In this document: positions 63,711-64,000 of the stretch, piece by piece
How the letters are laid out: each line of letters starts with the position of its first letter
Numbering within the stretch: the first letter of the stretch is position 1
Origin: Rusavskia elegans
Taxonomy: Eukaryota > Ascomycota > Lecanoromycetes > Teloschistales > Teloschistaceae
Assembly: GCA_011316305.1 (NCBI GenBank)
Contig: SAUG01000056.1
Location: forward strand, 548,127 to 612,126
Direction of reading: 5' to 3'
DNA: 64,000 bases
The notes under the pieces: model-generated
Databases searched by the model: none
The model's input: only the letters and a program-made list of their open reading frames with translations
Told to the model about the DNA's origin: nothing
Position numbers and translations under genes: made by a program

Positions 63711-63762
63711 ATTAGCGAATCCCTAAATAGATTTTCAGATTAGACCGGCTGACAGCTATCTC

Positions 63763-63808
63763 AATCCAAAAAATCCAAAAAATCCAAATAATCCAAAAAT
63801 CCAAAAAG
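63763..63808 (+). repeat. Minisatellite (AATCCAAAA)n
   Basis: Five tandem units of 8-9 bases with small length differences (AATCCAAAA, AATCCAAAT, AATCCAAAAA). Confidence 0.9.
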
Positions 63809-63933
63809 TAGATTTTCGATAGATTAGAGCTCTAATAATATCTATAGTACGAGTATCTATTCAATAAACAGTCTAAGATATAATCTATATATAAGCTAAA
63901 AATAAATCTATATAACTTTACTCGAAAATAAAG

Positions 63934-63952
63934 TTTAGCGGCCGCCGCTAAA
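63934..63952. repeat. GC-rich palindrome
   Basis: TTTAGCGG, a CCG centre, then CCGCTAAA: a perfect 8-bp inverted pair in AT-rich surroundings. Could be a hairpin near an element end. Confidence 0.7.
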
Positions 63953-64000
63953 AGCGGAAATAACGGAAGTCGAATATCTATTTAATAAACTACGCTAGAT

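Larger units (their letters stand above)
63711..64000 (+). mobile_element. Start of a younger insertion in gag-only copy 4
   Basis: At about 63711 the match to gag-only copy 2 ends abruptly and the sequence keeps CA and TG (GCGAATCCCTAAATAG, GACCGGCTGACAGC). It then holds a minisatellite of AATCCAAAA units and a GC-rich palindrome. From about 63810 RIP-like AT richness returns. The element type cannot be told from 290 bases. Confidence 0.5.

Noticed and set aside
1..64000. Mitochondrial DNA because of high AT content
   Set aside because: LTR retrotransposons, a hAT element, MITEs and RIP-type dinucleotide bias are nuclear features. No mitochondrial genes or rRNA seen.
1..64000. Telomeric repeats near the RecQ-like relic
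   Set aside because: No run of TTAGGG or CCCTAA units was found on either strand.
63711..64000. Tc1/mariner or Fot1 end
   Set aside because: Neither a TA duplication nor a second terminus can be verified within the window.

Overview
The window is a repeat-dense, AT-rich block from the nuclear genome of a filamentous ascomycete (Pezizomycotina). The main evidence is base composition. CA and TG dinucleotides are scarce and TA is in excess almost everywhere, while CG stays common. That pattern is the signature of repeat-induced point mutation (RIP, CpA to TpA), and it has left TAG/TAA where Gln and Trp codons used to be. Nearly every coding region here is therefore a relic. I find no intact protein-coding gene. 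The only plausible functional gene is a Pol III type (tRNA-like) unit near 60.1 kb.

Layout. 1-3.4 kb: the 3' part of a Ty3/Gypsy chromovirus (integrase, chromodomain, 3' LTR), broken by a 0.95 kb element (1098-2053). 3.4-11.5 kb: decayed sequence with a minus-strand PD-(D/E)XK nuclease-like relic (about 8-9.3 kb). 11.5-20.2 kb: a second Gypsy element (gag, RT, RNase H) split by a gag-only LTR element (12677-16074, target duplication AAAAG). 20.2-24 kb: a satellite of about 182 bp, split by a stack of three nested insertions. 24.9-25.4 kb: a hAT-type MITE. 26.5-27.1 kb: a less mutated island with a small TIR element. 28.05-38.65 kb: a large RecQ-like helicase relic of the fungal telomere-linked-helicase type, split near its 3' end by a 5.4 kb hAT transposon (33088-38502). 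38.7-44.4 kb: a long unidentified minus-strand coding relic. 46.3-46.7 kb: another hAT MITE with perfect 8-bp target duplications. 47.4-49.5 kb: a fragment of the 0.95 kb element with a tandem triplication, then nested inverted repeats. 49.9-53.2 and 55.3-58.7 kb: two more gag-only LTR elements. 60.1 kb: the Pol III unit. 61.5-63.7 kb: an LTR with a fourth gag-only element inserted into it. 63.7 kb to the end: the start of a younger, barely mutated insertion.

The parts form families. The chromovirus LTR at 2948-3359 matches the LTRs of the four gag-only elements, so the chromovirus is a candidate autonomous partner for them. The hAT element shares its ends with three MITEs of about 470 bp. 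The 0.95 kb elements share a leader of roughly 270 bp, and apparently a tail, with the RecQ-like helicase unit. That last link, a helicase unit with short relatives carrying a divergent protein of about 165 residues, is the observation most likely to be undescribed. Boundaries without target duplications are approximate. Reading frames were followed by eye through RIP-made stops.
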